Below, in pieces: positions 10,076-21,364 of a stretch of DNA of 64,000 bases; positions within the stretch are counted from its first letter, which is position 1; each line of letters begins with the position of its first letter. A program made the translations under genes and the position numbers. The notes below the pieces were generated by a model. The model made no database searches, was not told the origin of the DNA, and worked only from the letters and a program-made list of their open reading frames with translations. Source of the stretch: Ascarosepion bandense (lineage: Eukaryota; Mollusca; Cephalopoda; Sepiida; Sepiidae); the NCBI GenBank assembly GCA_037127315.1, contig JBBBDQ010001287.1, positions 3,012,501-3,076,500 of the forward strand, written 5' to 3'.

Positions 10076-10383
10076 TGCGGTGTGGTACAGTGGATATCGT
10101 CTCGGAACGAGAAATCGGGGAGCCGAGTTCAAATTCCAGTTGAATTCATTGCATTCACTTAGGCGCAACTACCTTTGGGAAAGGTATTAATCCGTCTCTT
10201 CCTTCTAGTCATGGGTTAAATAACAGGACAGATTGGGTTCTATAACCTTGGCTGGCAAACAATCTACCACAGAAAGCAATGGCAACCTACTGCGGGATAA
10301 TCTTCTTCCCAGTCAGTCATGTCTCTTTCGAGGCATGATCACCCAAGCGTGTTTCACGTATGGCACTTAAATGATTGACCGAT
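10076..10383 (+). mobile_element. tRNA-derived SINE (OR-like), full length
   Basis: An A-box-like TGGTACAGTGG is followed by GAAATCGGGGAGCCGAG and a B-box-like AGTTCAAATTCC. The body contains GGGAAAGGTATTAATCCG, GGGTTAAATAACAGGACAG, CAATGGCAACCTACTGCGGG and CATGATCACCC. The tail is CGTATGGCACTTAAATGATTG. The internal Pol III promoter and tRNA-like head identify a SINE; similarity to octopus OR SINEs is from memory. Which LINE mobilises it is not evident. Confidence 0.9.
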
Positions 10384-10491
10384 GGACGATGTAATTCAGT
10401 TAAATTGTTATAAGAAAAATTTCATAAAAATTCTTTATCACAGCAGGTATTTAGTCTTCTTTAATAAAAACCTATATTAAAGAGCGACTAC

Positions 10492-10495
<4 letters not shown>

Positions 10496-10537
<42 letters not shown>
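10496..10537. repeat. (TA)n microsatellite
   Basis: A pure TA tract between the SINE and the M repeat. Confidence 0.95.
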
Positions 10538-10538
<1 letters not shown>

Positions 10539-10679
10539 GGTGGTTACATTATCGTATAAATCAGGCAAAAATGAAAATGACACCGACATTTCATTTTAGC
10601 AGATATAATTAGCAAAATTACACAAAAATATTATATATAGGAAAAAAATCTGTCTGATAATACGAACATGGCTAGGTTT

Positions 10680-11275
10680 TTCTAAGAAATGTTGTTTAAT
10701 TGTACTCTAATCTTAAAGGTGACAGGTAAGTATACGAGAGATTTTAGTCAACAATACAATAATCCTCACTCACACCCAGAATAAACCTTCAGATATTGGA
10801 GGTCATCTACATTAAATCCAAACAACCCACACTTAATAAAATCACGTTCAAATCTGATCATAACACATTACATTGCATTTAAATGTATGGTTCTGTTATC
10901 ATTTCGAGCTCTCACGCGGGAGACGTCATAGAATCGCATTACAAATTTGCAAACTGCGTTTGCTATTTTTGTTAACTGTTATCGTTGCTTAGCAAAGTTT
11001 TACGTCAACACAAGATAAAATCGCTGCTGATGGTGAATATTTTTATGCTAACGTCCTTGTAACCACTCTGAAGATGTCTCATGTGAGCCGAAAGCGTAGA
11101 ACCAACTTAATAAAACATTATCCAAATGTTGTAGAATTTTTGTCTTTATTTTCACTTGAAATAAAAGCCAAAATACAATGTTTAGAACGGCTCATGATTA
11201 AACATAATAGACATTCATTATCTATTATATTTAACAGTATATGTTTACAAAATTATCTGCTGCCTCGATAAATTA
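10680..11275 (+). repeat. M repeat copy 1, with hammerhead-like core
   Basis: It has CATTGCATTTAAATGTATGG, GAGCTCTCACGCGG, GACGTCATAGAA and GCAAACTGCGTTTGC. The core CTGAAGA at 11068-11074 is followed by CTCATGTGAG and GAAA (11090-11093). The 3' end is TTAGAACGGCTCATG, ACATTCATT and ATTATCTGCTGCCTCGATA. Stem II is damaged here (GTCTC against GAGCC) but intact in copies 2 and 4. A short open frame from the ATG inside the hairpin reads MSHVSRKRRTNLIKHYPN and is similar in copies 2 and 4; coding is unproven. Confidence 0.7.
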
Positions 11276-11285
11276 TATATATATT

Positions 11286-11325
<40 letters not shown>

Positions 11326-11399
11326 CGGAAATCAACGAATTTCAACGAAACTGGTATAAGCAAATTTGCGATTAATTTTTATCTATATAAATATATAGA

Positions 11400-11574
11400 T
11401 AGGGGTTGCAGGTTCGAATCCTGCCAAATGCCACACATTTTATTAATAAAAATTCATCGTAAATAATCAGGCCGGTAGATATAAATATATAATACTGTTT
11501 TATTAAAAACAGAATATCTACTTAAATACGAGTATCGATTAAAAATAATGTTCAAACAATTCATATCATATCAT

Positions 11575-11580
<6 letters not shown>
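11400..11580 (+). repeat. V repeat with tRNA-like T-arm
   Basis: GCAGGTTCGAATCCTGC is a perfect tRNA T-arm with a B-box, followed by CAAATGCCA as an acceptor-like end. The next part (ATTCATCGTAAATAATCAGG, CCGGTAGATATAAATAT, AATATCTACTTAAATACGAG) recurs at about 52740-52910. No complete tRNA gene is present because the 5' half is missing. Confidence 0.6.
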
Positions 11581-11626
<46 letters not shown>

Positions 11627-11639
11627 TAAAAATACAAAA

Positions 11640-11853
11640 GTGAGCATTGCGGTCAACATACAGTGGTAATAGTGTTTCATACTTCTGCGCAGTTTTCAAG
11701 TCATTTCGGTTTGACTATTTATATATGATTGTTAGTGGTGAATTATCAGCTGCAAATATTTTTCTATTAAAAAATGAAAATAAATAAATTAAATAAATTA
11801 AGTAAATTTTAAACAATATAACAAAATTCGAATGCTCATATAAATACGAGTAA

Positions 11854-11884
<31 letters not shown>

Positions 11885-12185
11885 CAACAACAAACAATTT
11901 AATGAATTATAAATATTGAGCAACACCAGACAGTAACAAAAAATAAAACTACTAGACGGTTGGTTGTTTTGTTTTTATAGCAAATCAACCTCGGTTAGTC
12001 ATTTATTTACAACTAAACTTTATTTATTTCTGGTAATAACTTTTTCTTTCAAGAAATTATTGTTGTTTATATCAGTTTTTGTGTCTAATAATACATTTTT
12101 CTTTTCGAGTATCAAGATTCATTGTGATTTTTTTTTTTTTTTTAGGGTAGGTTCCGCAAGTCCTACTCTTGTTATTTAACACAAA
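11640..12185. other. No recognised gene
   Basis: AT-rich DNA with an (ATA)n tract at about 11858-11884 and a T run near 12128. No convincing reading frame is present. Confidence 0.5.
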
Positions 12186-12443
12186 ACTGGATGGAAGGGA
12201 CGGATTAATACCTTTCCCAAGGGTACCAGTACTTAAGTGAATGCAGAGTATTCAACTGAAATTCGAACTCGGCTCACCGATCTCTCTTTCCGAGCCGATA
12301 TCCACTGCACCATAACGCACATATACGCTTACAGCACCTGGTATTCCCAAGCGGTCACCCATCTAAGTACTGATCAGGCACAACATCTCCTAACTTCGAT
12401 GATTGAGCGAGAACCGGTGTATTCAAAGTGATATGCTGTAAGC
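12186..12443 (-). mobile_element. Composite 5S rRNA/tRNA SINE (copy 1), 3'-truncated
   Basis: On the minus strand, 12443-12327 matches metazoan 5S rRNA: GAATACACCGGTTCTCG, GAAGTTAG, GATCAGTACTTAGATGGGTG, ACCGCTTGGGAATACCAGGT and GCTGTAAGC. About 15 bases further on comes a tRNA-derived SINE head with TGGTGCAGTGG (A-box) and AGTTCGAATTTC (B-box), then TGCATTCACTTAAG and GGGAAAGGTATTAATCC. The same joint, with the same diagnostic GGAAAGAGA and CGGTGAGCCGAG words, occurs at 47441-47720. Two loci argue for one mobile composite. Confidence 0.85.
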
Positions 12444-12841
12444 CCTAAAACTATTTGAATCCACAATTATTTGAACTAAATATATTTAGAATAATTTGAT
12501 AGCTGTTATCACATACCCTGTACTCGTTAGAATAATATAATAGACCTTATAGATTATAATGCTTCATTAACTATTTTAAATAAATGGTTGTACCAACACT
12601 AAGCGCACCTGGCCTGAAGAATTCGTTCAAGCATAAAACAGACTTTCGTCGATAGTCGTTGACCTTAGTGTCCCTATCGTGATAAAATGTTTGGCAAGCA
12701 GATATTTTTTTATCGTGAGTTACTTGATATTGGGGTGTAGATAGAGTGTTGATATGCATAAAGAGTCTGTCAATTTAACAAGCAGTTCCAGGCCGACTTC
12801 TAAGTCACTGTTATGTTCTCACTCGCCAGAGCTGGGTTTGG

Positions 12842-12897
<56 letters not shown>
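12444..12897. other. No recognised gene; ends in (TA)n
   Basis: Unassigned AT-rich sequence, then a TA microsatellite at 12844-12897. Nothing coding is supported. Confidence 0.5.
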
Positions 12898-12901
<4 letters not shown>

Positions 12902-13085
12902 CATATCACCCCGAGCAAGGTGGTAATGCCACTGATGTGCAGGGGGCTACATAAGAGTGAAAAGATTGGAAAAGAGAAAGAAAGCCAGAAACCACATCCT
13001 AAACATGAAACAAGGGATGAGCCTCTTCACCGGTTCAATAGACATGGGTGGAGTGTGAACCGGGCGATAGTTTAGTCTATCTACT

Positions 13086-13088
<3 letters not shown>
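12898..13088 (-). mobile_element. SINE-S, single-unit copy
   Basis: On the minus strand it begins GGAGTAGATAGACTAAACTA, then CGCCCGGTTCACACTCCACC, GGTGAAGAGGCTCATCCC and GGATGTGGTTTC. It ends GCGCATCAGTGGC..TTGCTCGGGGTGATATGATT. The last 55-60 bases resemble the LINE-J 3' end. GGTTCACACTCC is a possible degenerate B-box, so a Pol III origin is possible but not shown. Confidence 0.8.
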
Positions 13089-13495
<407 letters not shown>

Positions 13496-13554
13496 GTGTG
13501 TGAAAAGTGTATGTATATAATTATAAATATCAATATATATATATATATTTATAT

Positions 13555-13679
13555 ATGCAATTTGTTATATATATTATATTATTTATATATTATATATGCG
13601 TGATACTTATTTGAAAGCGCTCAATATCAATATCACGCATATATAATATATAGATAATATAATATATATAACAAATTGC

Positions 13680-13680
<1 letters not shown>
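13555..13680. repeat. Long imperfect palindrome
   Basis: CAATTTGTTATATATATTAT and its complement end the two arms (about 13558-13603 and 13630-13678). The loop reads TACTTATTTGAAAGCGCTCA. One arm and the loop recur at about 45383-45452, so it belongs to a dispersed repeat. A CT microsatellite follows at 13680-13699. Confidence 0.75.
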
Positions 13681-13711
<31 letters not shown>

Positions 13712-13913
13712 TTTAATTAGGAAGATCAGCCGATTACCTACCTTGGTCTCAACCGTTCGGTATCGACAGGCGATATATATTAACTAATTATCATACGCTT
13801 TTTTCGAACGCATATAAAAAAGTTAGAAATAAAGGAACAGTTATTCAAAAAAGCGAAATAATATTGTACAAATTTTTATTTGGATTTGATGAGCCCAAAA
13901 TGTATTTTGTAAA

Positions 13914-14223
13914 GTGTATACCACCTGATGCAGTGGATATAGGCTCGGAGCGAGAAATCGGGGAGCCAACTTCGAATTCCAGTTAAATACCTTCCATTCA
14001 TTTACGTCCAAATACTCTTGGGAAATGTAATAATCCGTCATCTTCTCTCCAGTTATAGGTTAAATAACAAGATAGAGTGGTTTCTATAGCCTTGGCTGAT
14101 AACCAATTTACCAGAGAATGCAATGACAACCTATTACGGGAAAATTTTCTGTCCAGTCTGTCATGTCTTTCTCGAGACATGATTGCCCGAGCCTGTATAT
14201 GGCACTTAACTAACTGACTGATG
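13914..14223 (+). mobile_element. tRNA-derived SINE (OR-like), diverged
   Basis: A-box region TGATGCAGTGG, GAAATCGGGGAGCCAA, B-box region CTTCGAATTCCAG, then GGGAAATGTAATAATCCG, GGTTAAATAACAAGATAG and a TATGGCACTTAACTAACTG tail. It shows more substitutions than the copies at 10 and 30.6 kb, so it is probably older. Confidence 0.85.
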
Positions 14224-14454
14224 CCTTATTTCGGATCTCTCATTTAACAACCGTTCTCGTTCTAGAAATGATACTGCAGCCAACTGTGGAGAGTGGATCG
14301 TCTTGAAGACTTTTAAGAACCGTTTTTTTCCTTTTAGTAGTTGAAGTCTTAGAAAGCGAATCAAGACTAAGAAGAGAAGTGATGACTCTAATTACAGTAT
14401 TAACATTGTTCGAATTGTTGTCCTCACTTTTGTTATCATGTTCAGAATGTCATA

Positions 14455-15365
14455 TTTTTTTAATCGTTTCACACCAAGAAAGGCGGTACTGCCACTGATT
14501 CGAAGGGGGCTACATAAGATTAAAAGTTTTGGAGAAGAGTGAAGGGTAAGTCGAACCAGTTACAGGTGCTGTCAGAGAAAGGGCAAGAGAAGGATGGGAA
14601 CACAGGTGTGAAGACTGTTGCGAAGGTAGAGAGAAAGGAAAAGAACAAGATATACGGGGTGTGGTAGAAAGTACAGAAGTTAAGTGGATAAAAGATGGGT
14701 ATTGACATTGCATTTAAATTCCTGAAGGTTGTAGCCGTCAGGAAAGGAATTATATGGAAGTGAGTTCCACAAGCGGGAAGTGCGAGAAAAGGAGCTGTTG
14801 AAGCAGAATTGTCGGCTGCATTTGGTTGATGTAACTATAAATGGGTGGGACCTTCTTGCCAGTCTGGTTGCATGAGTAAGTTCTTAATGCGGATGCACCA
14901 GTGACTTAAGTTCGTCGGAGCGGAAGTTATGAAAATATTTGTGGAACAGACAGAGGGAAGTCACATCCCGACGGTGTGAAAGTGGCTGGAGTCGAGCTGC
15001 CAAGTCGGGTCTTATCACATTACAGATTCTCTTTTGGAGCCTATCGAAAACACTGAGATGATCAGCAAGGGCGCCTGATCGTACATGACAGTAGTATTCT
15101 ATGCACGGCGGTTAGTTTATTTTAATATGTGGAAGATGGATTCAGGCGAAAAGATTTCCTGACCCGACACAGTGACCCAACCTTCCTAGCAGTGGATATA
15201 GCTATTGACTCAATGTAATTATTCCACTTGAGGTTGGAAGATAGGGTAAGGCCGAGGAGGCGCAGTATATTGCTTTCAGCGAACATTGTTTGGTCTATGC
15301 TAATGGTGGGAGGCAAGAGAGTATGGCAGTTTTATGTTCATGGCTTCAGGGACTGGAATTTCAAA
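14455..15365 (-). pseudogene. LINE-J2: longest LINE-J fragment
   Basis: The 3' end lies at 14455 beside a T run. Minus-strand translation upstream gives FAESNILRLLGLTLSSNLKW, IAISTARKVGSLCRVRKSF, the DRLQ/DLAARL region, and the C-terminal TRLARRSHPFI/CGFLELTSI-type block before the 3' UTR. This is the connection-to-C-terminal part of a CR1/Jockey-type polymerase; the catalytic FADD-type motif is not included. Frameshifts separate the segments. The 3' UTR reads AGCCCCCTTCGAATCAGTGG when inverted, close to SINE-S. Confidence 0.8.
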
Positions 15366-15591
15366 CTGAATCTTTTATTTTGTCTATCAAATTAGATTGT
15401 TTTATTTCCATCTTTCATGCCTCTTGTGGATATCTTGGTTTCACTTTCAGTCATATCCTTTTAGTAACTCAAATCTCTAAGCTTGTGTTAACCCCTGTTG
15501 TAGCCAGGTATTGAATACACAACTGTTTGCGATCAATTAACTGGATTTTTTCAACCAACATTTTTATACACTTGGTCCTGTGAATATGGGA

Positions 15592-15897
15592 TGTGCGTTG
15601 TAGTGTAGTGAATATCGACGCGTAACGACAAACCGGGGAACCGAGTTCAAATTCCAGTTGAATTCGTTGCATTCACTCACGCACAAATAGCCTGTTGGAA
15701 GGTATTAATCCATTTCTTCCTACCAGTTATGGGTTAAATAATAGGACCGATTGGATTCTATAGCTTGGTTGGCAACCAGTCTACCGCAGAAAGCAATGGA
15801 AACCTACTGCGAGACAATGTTCTGCCTATTTATTCATTCTTTCGAGACATGATTACCCAAGCATGTATCACGTATGGCACTTAACTGACTGACTGAT
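15592..15897 (+). mobile_element. tRNA-derived SINE (OR-like), full length
   Basis: GTAGTGTAGTGAATATCG, ACAAACCGGGGAACCGAG, AGTTCAAATTCCAG, GGAAGGTATTAATCC and a terminal CGTATGGCACTTAACTGACT. It abuts the 98-bp satellite, whose first unit starts directly after the SINE tail. Confidence 0.85.
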
Positions 15898-17160
15898 ATG
15901 TGAATATGACAACAGCGATGAGGAGAACAGTCGAAAAAAGTAAATTGTATGCATAATTACAATAGCTCATCTCAGAAATATAGATTGATATTGAAGGTGA
16001 ATATGGCAACAAAGATGAGACAAGAGTCTGCGCAATGAAAATATTCCAAATAATTACAATAACTTATCTCAGAAATATAGGCACATATTGAACGTGAATA
16101 TGGCAACAAAGGTAAGGACCACAGTCCAAACAATGTCAATCTTGTAAATAATTAAATATATGTTATCTCAGAAATATAAACAGATATTGAAAGCGAATAT
16201 GGCAACAAAGATGAGGACAACATTTTGAACAATGTAAATAATGTAAGTAATTACTATACATCATTTAAGAAATATAAACAGATATTGAACATGAATATAG
16301 CAACAAAGATGAAGATAACAGTTCGAACAATGTAAATATTGTAAATAATTGCTATACCTCCATTAAGAAATATAGACATATATCAAAGGCGAATATGGCA
16401 ACAAAAATAGGCAGAAAATTCCAAACAATGTACATAGTTACAATACGAAATCTCAGTAATAGAGACAGATATTGAAGGTTAATATGGCAACAAAGATGAG
16501 TACAATTGTCCAAACAATGTAAATAGTGTAACTAATTACAAGACCTCATCTCAAAAATATAGACAGATATTGAAGGTCAATATGGCAACAAAGATAAGGA
16601 CAACAGTCCGAATAATGTAAATAGTGTAAGTAATTACAATACCTCATCTCAGAAATATAGACAAATATTGAAGGCGAATATGGCAACAAAGATTAGTACA
16701 ACAGTCCGAACAATGTAAATATTGTATGTAATTACAATGCCTCATCTCAGAAATATAAACAGATATTGAAGGTGAATATGGCAACGAAGATAAGGTCAAC
16801 AGTCCAAACAATGTAAACAGGGTAAATAATTATAATACATCATCTCAGAAATATAGACAGATATTGAAGGTGAATATGGCAACAAAGATAAGGACAACAG
16901 TCCGAATAATGTAAATAGTGTAAGTAATTACAATACCTCATCTCAGAAATATAGACAAATATTGAAGGCGAATATGGCAACAAAGATTAGTACAACAGTC
17001 CGAACAATGTAAATATTGTATGTAATTACAATGCCTCATCTCAGAAATATAAACAGATATTGAAGGTCAATATGGCAACAAAGATAAGGACAACAGTCCG
17101 AACAATGTAAATAGTGCAACTAATTACAATACCTCATCTCAGAAATATAAACAGATATGG
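15898..17160. repeat. 98-bp tandem satellite, about 12-13 units
   Basis: ATGGCAACAAAGAT recurs at 16003, 16100, 16199, 16297, 16395, 16484, 16582, 16680, 16778, 16876, 16974 and 17072. The spacing is 97-99, with one shorter 89-bp unit. Other conserved words are CAACAGTCCGAACAATGTAA and CATCTCAGAAATATAAACAG. The two stretches at 16577-16775 and 16871-17069 are almost identical, giving a three-unit, 294-bp higher-order repeat at the right end. All frames contain stops. Confidence 0.95.
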
Positions 17161-17910
17161 ATTTCTTTCTGCTTAATTTAAAAAAAAAAAGTCGCAACTT
17201 GTTTCTTAACGATTGCTTATGTTTCCAGTGTTAAATTCTAAAAATCTAATCATAAGATGGATTTGTATTTTCTTTAATAATCCTAATGCCATTTGATCTT
17301 CAGGGCTACTTTTTAACTTTTAATACGAACTGGCGTTTGTATGGGGTTACCATGTTTCTCCAATTTAAATTAGCTTAGTTTTGTATAACTTGATAGTTTT
17401 TCTCCCGTTCTTCTTTCTCTGTTGAAAGGAAAAATCTATAATAACATGAAAGCCAAAAATAAAATAAAAATATTAAATGAATAAAATAAAACTAAAAATT
17501 AAAAGAAAAAAAAAAACTAAAAGAAAACTTTTTCAATTATGTCCGAAAGATTAAAATAAGATTTGAAAAATGTTTCGTTGTAAATGTTATCTTCAAAGTG
17601 GATTTTAAGTTTACGCCCTTCTTTCTGCTGTTAGTTTAATCTTATCAATCTTAGTCCCAATGATGACATAAAAATCCAAGATAATGGCATTAGATTCTTA
17701 TTAGACGTAAATACGCACTGCCCTTCCAATAGAATTTTTTTAGAGGGAGAACCGATTAAAACAAATTTTATTTTGCGGAATTACCCCGTGAGTTATTTTC
17801 TTTTTATGAGCACATCAACGAAAGAAGCCTTACGAAAAGGCCATCGAGGCCGAAGTGCGAGCACAAAATAGTCGGAAAGAGTCGGAAAGAGTTCAATTTT
17901 AAATAGAAAC
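17161..17910. other. No recognised gene
   Basis: AT-rich, low-complexity in places (AAAATAAAAT runs near 17455-17520). No repeat family or protein motif is seen. Confidence 0.5.
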
Positions 17911-18049
17911 TGATTGTGTTTACTCAGCGAGGATGCATTTAGAAATTATATGAATCATCGATATAGTGGTCTTTGCTACATCGGGAGATGCATTTCCAAA
18001 ATTCTTTATTGGCTGATTGATTTGTCTTGTACGGCTTATCAGCCCTTTG

Positions 18050-18475
18050 CTGGTTATTTAAAAACAGAAAATTTAGAGACCATAAAGAACCGGCTTTCAT
18101 CTGCTTATCAACTCTTTCCAGGTATTTAAAGCCAGAAAGTGTAGAGACCATGAAGAACCAATTTTCTACGCCTTACCAACCCTTTTCAGGTTATTTAAAG
18201 CCAGAAAACGTAGAGACTATGAAGAACCAATTTTCTACGCCTTACCAACCCTTTTCAGGTTATTTAAAGCCAGAAAACGTAGAGACTATGAAGAACCAAT
18301 TTTCTACGCCTTACCAACCCTTTTCAGGTTATTTAAAGCCAGAAAACGTAGAGACTATGAAGAACCAATTTTCTACGCCTTACCAACCATTTCAGGTTAT
18401 TTAAAGCCAGAAAACGTAGAGACTCTGAAGAACCAACTTTCTACTGCTTACCAATTCTTGCAGATTATTAACAGA
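18050..18475. repeat. 69-bp minisatellite that keeps a reading frame
   Basis: GTTATTTAAAGCCAG starts at 18053, 18122, 18190, 18259, 18328 and 18396. The 69-bp unit is 23 codons, so the plus frame opening at 18027 stays open to 18404 and gives repeats of the form GYLKPENVETMKNQ..PYQPFS. The middle units are nearly identical and the outer ones diverge. One-base deletions occur near 18124 and 18389. No signal peptide, known domain or flanking exon signals support a real protein, so I treat it as a minisatellite with a chance open frame. Confidence 0.85.
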
Positions 18476-18787
18476 CAGAAAATATCTTTAGACTGTAAGA
18501 ATATTTTTTTTGGTGGGGTTGATTATAATTATTTAATGATTCGAATCGTACTAATTAAATCATATCCGGAAGTAAAACAGTTGGATTCATACTTTTCGTG
18601 AAGGTGTTTTTGTGTATGTAAATATAAATCCAATTTGAAATTGACTCTCCGATTAACACTGCCGAGTCATCTTCATTAGAACGCCCACACGTCCAAACTT
18701 ACAGCACATCCAATTTAGTCATGGGTATGATGATAAACTTCAACCGGCAGTAAGATCTTTGATTGAGAGATTGGATACAAATACATG

Positions 18788-18789
18788 TG

Positions 18790-18821
<32 letters not shown>

Positions 18822-18831
18822 GGTCTGTTCA

Positions 18832-18880
<49 letters not shown>
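18788..18880. repeat. (TCTA)n microsatellite
   Basis: Tetranucleotide TCTA blocks interrupted by TGGTCTGTTCATA. Confidence 0.95.
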
Positions 18881-18938
18881 GACTCCAAGTCAGTTTTCTC
18901 GATTAATCTAATATTTTGATGAAAGGTAAGACAATTCT

Positions 18939-18977
<39 letters not shown>

Positions 18978-19328
18978 TATGTATGTATGTATACAAATTA
19001 GATGTACAAAAGGATTTTCTTCTGTTCATATTGTCAACCGAAAAATTCTTGGAGGTCGCAAGGAGCCGGATCATTGACCTTGTCAGAGGGTGAGAGAATA
19101 TGAAAAAGAAAAAAAAAAGAAAACAGGGAAAGTCGCCAAAAAAACAAAATAAACGTAGTAGAGAAAATTTCTAATCTGAAAAGTTATATTACAGATATAT
19201 CGGTAAGTAGTTCTAGAGAAAATAGAGAAAGCTAGAATACGCTAAATAAATAGATAGATAGATCATAACAGACTGAGATAGATAGATAAATTAAATGCTA
19301 ATATATATATATATATGTTTTAGAACAT
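18880..19328. repeat. Segmental duplication, left copy
   Basis: From GACTCCAAGTCAGTTTTCTC through GATAG blocks, GATGTACAAAAGGATTTTC, GGAGGTCGCAAGGAGCC, AAACAGGGAAAGTCGCC and GTAGTTCTAGAGAAAATAG to ATGTTTTAGAACAT. It matches 20788-21307 nearly base for base apart from microsatellite lengths and a small insertion near 20912 (TGTATTTTTATTCAACTCAG). No coding sequence is seen. Confidence 0.9.
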
Positions 19329-19678
19329 ATTAATATTAATGCCCCAATAAATTGTTTTTAGAGTTTGTTTTCATATTCCTCAAAATGGAAATTACTTTAT
19401 TTTGATTGGTCCACACTGTCTATGTAACAATGCCTCCTTGATTAAAAGGGTTTGGCTACTTTTTAACCTTTTACAAATCTTTAACTTAAAATAAATTTAA
19501 TAAATCACATCACTTGATAAGACACAGATAGTGCCAAAACAAAATGACGACTTTTGCAGCGATATGATAACATATTTATGTTATAAATTGTAAATAAATA
19601 TTATTTGCTCTACTTTGTATTGAAAACTTTTTTAAAAATAGTGTTGATGTGGATACGGAATTTTATTCTATCCATACT

Positions 19679-19684
<6 letters not shown>
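19329..19684. other. No recognised gene
   Basis: AT-rich sequence between the duplication and a (TA)n tract; no family match inside the window. Confidence 0.5.
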
Positions 19685-19736
<52 letters not shown>

Positions 19737-19898
19737 ATGAATCTAACCTAGAGCCAACGGACCTACCTAGGTTTCATCTAACGGATCGTCATGGCAAGTT
19801 GGCTTCTTCCGACCTCAAAGAATTCTTCGGTTGACAATATGAACAGAAGGAAATCATTTTGTTCATCTAATTATTCCAGCTGAGTTGAATACAAATAC

Positions 19899-19961
<63 letters not shown>

Positions 19962-19974
19962 GTAGTCTGTTTAG

Positions 19975-20006
<32 letters not shown>

Positions 20007-20030
20007 GTCTATCTATCGTAGTCTGTTTAG

Positions 20031-20065
<35 letters not shown>

Positions 20066-20110
20066 GTAGTCTGTTTCTATCTATCTATCCATCTATCTAT
20101 CTATCTATCT
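19685..20110. repeat. (TA)n, partial inverted copy, and (TCTA)n block
   Basis: TA at 19685-19732. About 19776-19895 is an inverted partial copy of the duplicated segment (GGTTGACAATATGAACAGAA, CAGCTGAGTTGAATACAAAT). TCTA blocks from about 19900 to 20110 are spaced by CGTAGTCTGTTTAGA. Confidence 0.85.
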
Positions 20111-20524
20111 GTTATATATCGACAAACAACAAACACGCATATATATAAAAATATAAAGTTGTATTTTTATTAATGACGATGAACCGTGTAGAATAGGGAA
20201 CAGAGAATTGAGAGAGCGCGCTTCTAATGGGTTGACGGGAGTGTAGTCTTATCTGTTGTGTCTCTCTCTTCACCGGCCGATCTCTGTTGCTCCTCTACTG
20301 GCGAATCCGTGTGCCGAGGTCTTTTTATAATCTTCCAGAACCGGGATTTTTTCTTCCGGTTTTGCCTCGCCCACGCACGAACACGTAATTCTCAGAGACA
20401 CCTGTTCTGTTTGCCTCTGTAGTTATTTCCGCTGCTGCCGGAAATAAGGTCAAACGTCATCCGTTCCTTTCAACGACCGGAAACACCCTCGCCTGCATCA
20501 GCCTTCCTCGGGTGGGGCCAGATT
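20111..20524. mobile_element. Possible 414-bp insertion inside (TCTA)n
   Basis: A relatively GC-rich block (GGTTGACGGGAGTGTAGTC, TCACCGGCCGATCTCTGTTG, CTCGGGTGGGGCCAGATTG) sits between two halves of a TCTA tract. TGTTATA occurs at both edges (20110 and 20525), which could be a target duplication or the ends of a solo LTR. No coding sequence. The class is unproven. Confidence 0.45.
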
Positions 20525-20528
20525 GTTA

Positions 20529-20580
<52 letters not shown>

Positions 20581-20624
20581 GTAGTCTGTTTAGATCTATC
20601 TCTCTATCTCTCTATCTATCTATC

Positions 20625-20655
<31 letters not shown>

Positions 20656-20673
20656 CTATCGTAGTCTGTTTAG

Positions 20674-20724
<51 letters not shown>

Positions 20725-20737
20725 GTAGTCTGTTTAG

Positions 20738-20787
<50 letters not shown>
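20525..20787. repeat. (TCTA)n microsatellite with CGTAGTCTGTTTAGA spacers
   Basis: Four TCTA blocks separated by the same 15-base spacer word found at 19961, 20017 and 20064. Plus-frame translations read LSIY/SIYL repeats and are not genes. Confidence 0.95.
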
Positions 20788-20789
<2 letters not shown>

Positions 20790-20847
20790 GATTCCAAGTC
20801 AGTTTTCTCGATTAATCTAATATTTTGATGAAAGGTAAGACAATTCT

Positions 20848-20886
<39 letters not shown>

Positions 20887-21246
20887 TATGTATGTATGTA
20901 TGTCTGTATTTTTATTCAACTCAGCTGGAAAAATTAGATGTACAAAAGAATTTTCTTCTGTTCATATTGTCAACCGAAAAATTCTTGGAGGTCGCAAGGA
21001 GCCAGATCATTGACCTTGTCAGAGGGTGAGAGAATATGAAAAAAAGAATTATGAAAAAAGAAAAAAAAAAAGAAAACAGGGAAAGTCGCCAAAAAAACAA
21101 AATAAACGTAGTAGAGAAAATTTCTAATCTGAAAAGTTATATTACAGATATATCGGTAAGTAGTTCTAGAGAAAATAGAGAAAGCTAGAATACGCTAAAT
21201 AAATAGATAGATCATAACAGACTGAGATAGATAGATAAATTAAATG

Positions 21247-21298
<52 letters not shown>

Positions 21299-21307
21299 TT
21301 AGAACAT
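20788..21307. repeat. Segmental duplication, right copy
   Basis: The counterpart of 18880-19328, about 1.9 kb downstream. It includes the same GATAG, GTATGTATGTAT and AAAAAGAAAACAGGG tracts. It ends in a longer TA tract (21250-21295). Confidence 0.9.
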
Positions 21308-21364
21308 GTGCATAATTTACTTATATAAATATATGCATATACTCAATAAAATCAACTTTAAAAC

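Noticed and set aside
11404..11436. tRNA gene
   Set aside because: Only the T-arm and an acceptor-like end are present; the 5' half is missing.
17821..17890. Satellite or regulatory element at GAGTCGGAAAGAGTCGGAAA
   Set aside because: Only a two-fold short duplication; nothing else supports function.
20523..20828. SIYL-repeat protein
   Set aside because: Translation of (TCTA)n; the same occurs at 35303, 48835 and 48926.
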